Below, in pieces: positions 60,542 to 64,000 of a stretch of DNA of 64,000 bases. Position numbers and translations under genes: made by a program. The notes below the pieces were generated by a model that was not told the origin of the DNA, searched no databases, and worked only from the letters and a program-made list of their open reading frames with translations. Each line of letters opens with the position of its first letter. Within the stretch, counting starts at the first letter, position 1. This DNA is from Aequorivita aquimaris (GTDB taxonomy: Bacteria; Bacteroidota; Bacteroidia; Flavobacteriales; Flavobacteriaceae), in assembly GCF_001573155.1 (NCBI RefSeq), contig NZ_JRWG01000007.1, forward strand, positions 1-64,000, written 5' to 3'.

Positions 60542-61474
60542 CTACTTCACGTCCATTAATTCCACATCAAAAATTAAGGTCGCACTTGGAGGAATAACCC
60601 CGCCAGCTCCGCGCTCGCCATAGGCAAGATGCGAAGGAATTACAAAACGGGCCTTATCGCCTACTTGCAATAATTGGATGCCTTCATCCCACCCAGCTAT
60701 TACTTGCCCAACGCCCAGTTGAAAGTCGATGGGTTGCTTTCTTTTGTATGATGAATCAAACTCGGTTCCATCAGTTAAGGCGCCTTTGTAATGCACGGAA
60801 ACCGTTTTTCCCTTTTCAGCTTTTTTACCGTTTCCTTTTTGGATTATTTTGTAAAGAAGTCCGCTATCGGTTCTATCAAAACCTTCTGAAATTTTTTTCA
60901 GTTCGGCTTCCTGAGCTTCTTTCATTTTTGCAATTCGCTGCTCCCTTTCACCAGTAAAACTTCTGAAAGCTTCTACAGCATTCCACTTTTTGGCTTCTTC
61001 GCCTACGCGGATTATTTCAACCTTTTGCATAGTATCGCCTTGCGCAACACTATCAACAACGTCCTGCCCTTCCACTACATTTCCAAAAACGGTGTGCTTG
61101 TTATCCAACCAAGGCGTGGCAACGTGCGTTATAAAAAACTGACTGCCATTGCTCGCAGGCCCAGCATTTGCCATGGAAAGCACCCCCGGGGTATCGTGGC
61201 GAAGGTCTTGGTGAAACTCATCGTCAAAGTTATAGCCTGGTCCACCAGCGCCCGTACCATTGGGATCGCCGCCCTGAATCATAAAATCTGGGATTACACG
61301 GTGAAATTTTAACCCATCATAATAGGGTGTTCCCTGTGGTTTTGCTGAATTTTCCAAGTTCCCTTCTGCCAAAGCCACAAAGTTTCCAACCGTTCCCGGG
61401 GTTTTGTCGTGTGTAAGTTTTATAAGAATTTCTCCTTTTTCGGTCGTTATTTTTGCGTAAATACCGTCTTGCAT
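60542..61474 (-). CDS. cyclophilin-FKBP fusion peptidylprolyl isomerase
   Basis: 310 residues from the ATG at 61474 ([15 protein letters not shown]); a reading frame open to 61660 adds 62 residues with no family match. An N-terminal cyclophilin domain (residues ~5-165: [41 protein letters not shown]) is joined by a charged helical linker (~170-210) to an FKBP domain (~220-310: [53 protein letters not shown]). Both active sites are intact. There is no signal peptide, so it is cytoplasmic. Dual-family immunophilins of this CYN-FKBP order were described in Flavobacterium. Confidence 0.95.
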   Translation of the reverse strand: MQDGIYAKITTEKGEILIKLTHDKTPGTVGNFVALAEGNLENSAKPQGTPYYDGLKFHRVIPDFMIQGGDPNGTGAGGPGYNFDDEFHQDLRHDTPGVLSMANAGPASNGSQFFITHVATPWLDNKHTVFGNVVEGQDVVDSVAQGDTMQKVEIIRVGEEAKKWNAVEAFRSFTGEREQRIAKMKEAQEAELKKISEGFDRTDSGLLYKIIQKGNGKKAEKGKTVSVHYKGALTDGTEFDSSYKRKQPIDFQLGVGQVIAGWDEGIQLLQVGDKARFVIPSHLAYGERGAGGVIPPSATLIFDVELMDVK

Positions 61475-61498
61475 TTTTTGTTTTTTTAAATTGAAATG

Positions 61499-61506
61499 CA
61501 AAGGTA
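61499..61506 (-). promoter_or_regulatory. -7 box of the cyclophilin-FKBP gene
   Basis: The minus strand reads TACCTTTG, 25 bases upstream of the ATG. The sequence further upstream (61507-61560) is a GGAAATAGGAA-type microrepeat (AGGAAATAGGAAG, GGAAATAGGAAAT), which replaces any -33 element. Confidence 0.5.
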
Positions 61507-61691
61507 AGGAAATAGGAAGTATGAAATTGGAAATAGGAAATGGGAAGTTGGAATTTTTAAAATCTGATTCTATAGCCAAGAGCGAAAAGCGAAGGTTTTT
61601 AGAAAGAGGAAAGCTGTATATTTGAGATTTATGAAATAAGTGGGATATACACAACACCACGGCTTTTAAAAATTACACATTAATTATTTTT

Positions 61692-62450
61692 ATGAAATCA
61701 AATAAAATATTTATAGTTCTACTGATAATATCTAGTTTTATCTCTTGTAACAATGAGGATGATAACCCAAAACAGGAACAAGAAATAATAAATCCCTGCG
61801 AAAAACTTTATAAAAAACAAACATTGTATGAACTAGGGTCTCCCACGTTTATAAACGAAGTTTTTTATGATAGTGCCTCAAGAATAGATTCAATCTCTCA
61901 ATTTGATGTTACTACAGATGTTTCTATACATTATAAAGTAAGCTATGAGGAAAATGTAATATCTAAAATACAACATGAAATTATTTATAATTTTAATCCT
62001 ACTTTAGACCAAGTGATAGTGTACGATGATATTGACATTACAAATTCAAATATTATTCTCAACTCAAGTAATAGTGAAAGAAAAATTGAAATAAATTATA
62101 CAGATATATACGTAAATAAAACTAAAGAGTATTATTCCCAAAATCCTCCAAGTTTTAGTGAGCAGACTTTTAGTAGAAACGGTCAAAATCAAATTATTTC
62201 TAATACAGCATTTGGAAATACATATTCCTATTCAAATCACGTTAATGGAGAAAACAATGATTTAGTTGGAATTGGAATTATTAATGATTTACCCAATATT
62301 CTTTTAATCTTTAAATTGAGACTTTCATCAAGCACCCCATTAACAGTAGGAATGACAGATTTAAATATTGAATTTGAAAACAATAGCTGCATTATAAAAT
62401 CTATAAAAGACGAAAATAGATACAAGGTTTATGAATATATCAATCCATAG
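61692..62450 (+). CDS. lipoprotein of unknown function (AT-rich)
   Basis: 252 residues, lipobox ISSFISCNNEDDN. The mature part resembles the many beta-structured lipoproteins of Bacteroidetes with FYDSASRIDSISQFDV and YTDIYVNKTKEYYS but no recognised domain. It is more AT-rich and Asn/Ile-rich than its neighbours, so possibly acquired. No promoter is clear; AT-rich sequence (62451-62716) follows to the ABC genes, with nothing else seen. Confidence 0.72.
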   Translation: MKSNKIFIVLLIISSFISCNNEDDNPKQEQEIINPCEKLYKKQTLYELGSPTFINEVFYDSASRIDSISQFDVTTDVSIHYKVSYEENVISKIQHEIIYNFNPTLDQVIVYDDIDITNSNIILNSSNSERKIEINYTDIYVNKTKEYYSQNPPSFSEQTFSRNGQNQIISNTAFGNTYSYSNHVNGENNDLVGIGIINDLPNILLIFKLRLSSSTPLTVGMTDLNIEFENNSCIIKSIKDENRYKVYEYINP

Positions 62451-62716
62451 AAATATGTAGCGTTTAAGCGTTATGGTGATGAAAATTTTATAAATTTATA
62501 TATTAATAATTTCATATTTACTCCTTACTTAATAAGACACAATGGATACCTAAAACTAATCCAAAAAAACAACCTTAGCCAGTACATAAGAAACTAATTC
62601 TTTCATCCTAAAAATTTCCAGACTCCAAATCACTTCTCTCTTTTCGCTTTTCGCTAAAATGTAACAAAACGCTAACCCATTCGTCATACAAACAACCAAC
62701 TTCCAAAAACAATTCC

Positions 62717-63613
62717 GTGGAAAATATTCTCACCATAAATAATCTAACCAAGAAATTTGGCGCACTAACTGCCGTGGACAATCTTTCCTTTTCAATTGAA
62801 AAAGGCAATGTGTACGGTATCCTCGGCCCAAACGGCAGTGGTAAAAGTACCACACTGGGCATTGTGCTTAATGTGGTAAACAAAACCGCGGGCGACTTTA
62901 AATGGTTTGACGGTAACATCGATACGCACAATGCCTTAAAAAAAGTGGGCGCCATCATTGAGCGCCCCAACTTTTACCCGTATATGACCGCCGTGCAAAA
63001 CCTGCAACTGGTGTGTAAAATAAAGGAAGTTTCGGAAGAAAAGATTTCTGAAAAATTGGAGCTCGTAGGACTTTTGGATAGAAAGGACAGCAAGTTCAGC
63101 ACCTTTTCCCTGGGAATGAAACAACGCTTGGCAATCGCTTCGGCACTGCTGAACGACCCCGAAATACTGATTCTCGACGAACCCACAAACGGCTTGGACC
63201 CGCAGGGAATACACCAAATTCGGGAGATCATAAAAGTAATTGCTTCACAGGGAACTACCATTTTATTGGCCTCGCATTTATTGGACGAGGTTGAAAAAGT
63301 CTGTACGCACGTTGTAATTCTTCGGAAAGGCGTAAGTCTCTATTCCGGCAGCGTGGACGGGATGAACGCCAGCCACGGTTTTTTAACAATGCAGAGCAAC
63401 GATATGGAAAAGTTGCAAAAAGCTTTGGAAGGAAACACGGCCTTTGGCACCGTAAAACGCGAGGGCGATTTTATCATCGCTTACCTCAACAATCCCATGG
63501 ACGCTTCGGAAGTGAACAAACTGCTTTTTGAAAAAGGCATCACCCTTAGCCACCTTGTGAAACGCAAGGAAAGCCTTGAAGAACAATTCCTTGAACTCAC
63601 GAAACAAAACTAA
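62717..63613 (+). CDS. ABC transporter ATP-binding protein
   Basis: 298 residues from a GTG start. DrrA/CcmA-type ATPase with Walker A GPNGSGKSTT, Q-loop IIERPNFYPYMTA, signature TFSLGMKQRLAIA, Walker B ILILDEPTNGLD and switch His LASHLLDEV. It energises the permease that starts seven bases downstream. The substrate is unknown. Confidence 0.93.
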   Translation: MENILTINNLTKKFGALTAVDNLSFSIEKGNVYGILGPNGSGKSTTLGIVLNVVNKTAGDFKWFDGNIDTHNALKKVGAIIERPNFYPYMTAVQNLQLVCKIKEVSEEKISEKLELVGLLDRKDSKFSTFSLGMKQRLAIASALLNDPEILILDEPTNGLDPQGIHQIREIIKVIASQGTTILLASHLLDEVEKVCTHVVILRKGVSLYSGSVDGMNASHGFLTMQSNDMEKLQKALEGNTAFGTVKREGDFIIAYLNNPMDASEVNKLLFEKGITLSHLVKRKESLEEQFLELTKQN

Positions 63614-63620
63614 CCACCCG

Positions 63621-64000
63621 ATGCTACGATTGTTAAATATAGAACTTCAGAAACTGCGCTATAACCGTTCGGCAAAGGTTATTTCCATTATTTATTTTGT
63701 GCTTATCACTTTCATTGCCTTGATTGCTTCCATCGAATTTAATTTTGGTGACTTTCACTTTCGGGTGGCGGACCAAGGAATTTTCAATTTTCCGTATATC
63801 TGGCATTTCAATACTTATGTGGCGGCCATCTTGAAATTGTTTTTGGCCATCGTAATTGTTTCTATGATGAGTAACGAGTACAGTTATAGAACCTTAAAAC
63901 AAAACTTGATTGACGGCCTTAGCAAAAAGGAATTTGTACTTTCAAAGTTTTTGACCGTCTTGCTTTTCGCAGTGATATCAACGGTTTTTATTTTTAGTGT
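63621..64000 (+). CDS. ABC-2-type permease, N-terminal part (cut by window end)
   Basis: The reading frame starts with ATG at 63621 (MLRLLNIELQKLRYNRSAKV) and stays open to the window edge, 126 codons. Hydrophobic segments VISIIYFVLITFIALIAS and LFLAIVIVSMMSNEYSYRTLKQNLIDGLSKKEF match the start of ABC-2 family permeases. It forms the channel partner of the ATPase at 62717-63613. The gene continues beyond 64000. Confidence 0.85.
   Translation, partial: MLRLLNIELQKLRYNRSAKVISIIYFVLITFIALIASIEFNFGDFHFRVADQGIFNFPYIWHFNTYVAAILKLFLAIVIVSMMSNEYSYRTLKQNLIDGLSKKEFVLSKFLTVLLFAVISTVFIFS

Noticed and set aside
61475-61660. 62-residue N-terminal extension of the cyclophilin-FKBP protein
   Set aside because: The extension translates the GGAAATAGGAA microrepeats and the -7 box region; the family starts [11 protein letters not shown].

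Overview
The window is ordinary chromosome of a member of the Bacteroidetes, almost certainly family Flavobacteriaceae. Three things show this. First, promoters have the Bacteroidetes form TTG-N19/20-TAnnTTTG (clear at both rRNA promoters, thrS, the transketolase, tRNA-Lys and Leu-dehydrogenase genes). Second, many gene families are typical of the group (DUF3276, DUF4856, DUF1573 and DUF6265 proteins, long NusB, split transketolase, imelysin lipoproteins, TonB receptors with a carboxypeptidase-like N-terminal domain). Third, there is a zeaxanthin-type carotenoid cluster. The genus cannot be fixed from the sequence; a marine, yellow-orange pigmented genus would fit. There is no prophage, transposase or CRISPR array.

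Layout. 1-31 is the 5' end of a 16S rRNA gene (minus strand), followed by its leader and two duplicated promoters. A two-hairpin element of unknown role precedes thrS-infC-rpmI-rplT (717-3939), where infC can only start at a non-standard codon, ATA. Then come an OmpA-like protein, a secreted protein of the family labelled asparagine synthetase B, dnaB, accA, and an EamA-lptG-tgt operon. 12.3-16.7 kb holds the split transketolase, a Ca-binding FKBP-like lipoprotein, an S4 protein, a phosphoribosyltransferase and shikimate kinase. tRNA-Lys and tRNA-Leu precede a CarH-like B12 photoreceptor regulator and crtI-crtB-crtZ-crtY (17.2-21.8 kb), which together predict light-controlled zeaxanthin synthesis. 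A SET-domain protein, a TlpA-like thioredoxin and aconitase follow.

25.6-30.8 kb is a periplasmic folding block: a MoxR ATPase and three SurA/PpiC-like proteins. Then come DinB, an OmpH/Skp-like chaperone, an orphan gene pair, guaB and a lipoprotein. 35.4-41.8 kb is a four-gene operon (DUF4856 lipoprotein, imelysin lipoprotein, a vitamin K carboxylase-like HTTM membrane enzyme, FecA-like TonB receptor). Its promoter lies between two near-identical 21-bp inverted repeats that look like metal-regulator sites. Next are a haem-binding protein, a UshA-like nucleotidase, HMG-CoA lyase, LysE, pyrD (with an in-frame palindromic repeat insertion), pepT, yajC-DUF1573-nusB, Leu dehydrogenase, an ABC exporter, a PUR-domain protein, a RetSat-like oxidoreductase, MscS, SulP, several small genes, a cyclophilin-FKBP fusion, and an ABC-2 type transporter cut by the window end.

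Strongest leads for new biology: (1) the matched inverted repeats GTTTAR-N16-YTAAAC in front of both the CarH-like gene and crtI; (2) the carboxylase-like enzyme inside a probably iron-controlled TonB/imelysin operon; (3) the ATA-start infC; (4) the two-hairpin element before thrS and the palindromic element inserted in pyrD. All functional calls are from reading the sequence; no database search was run.
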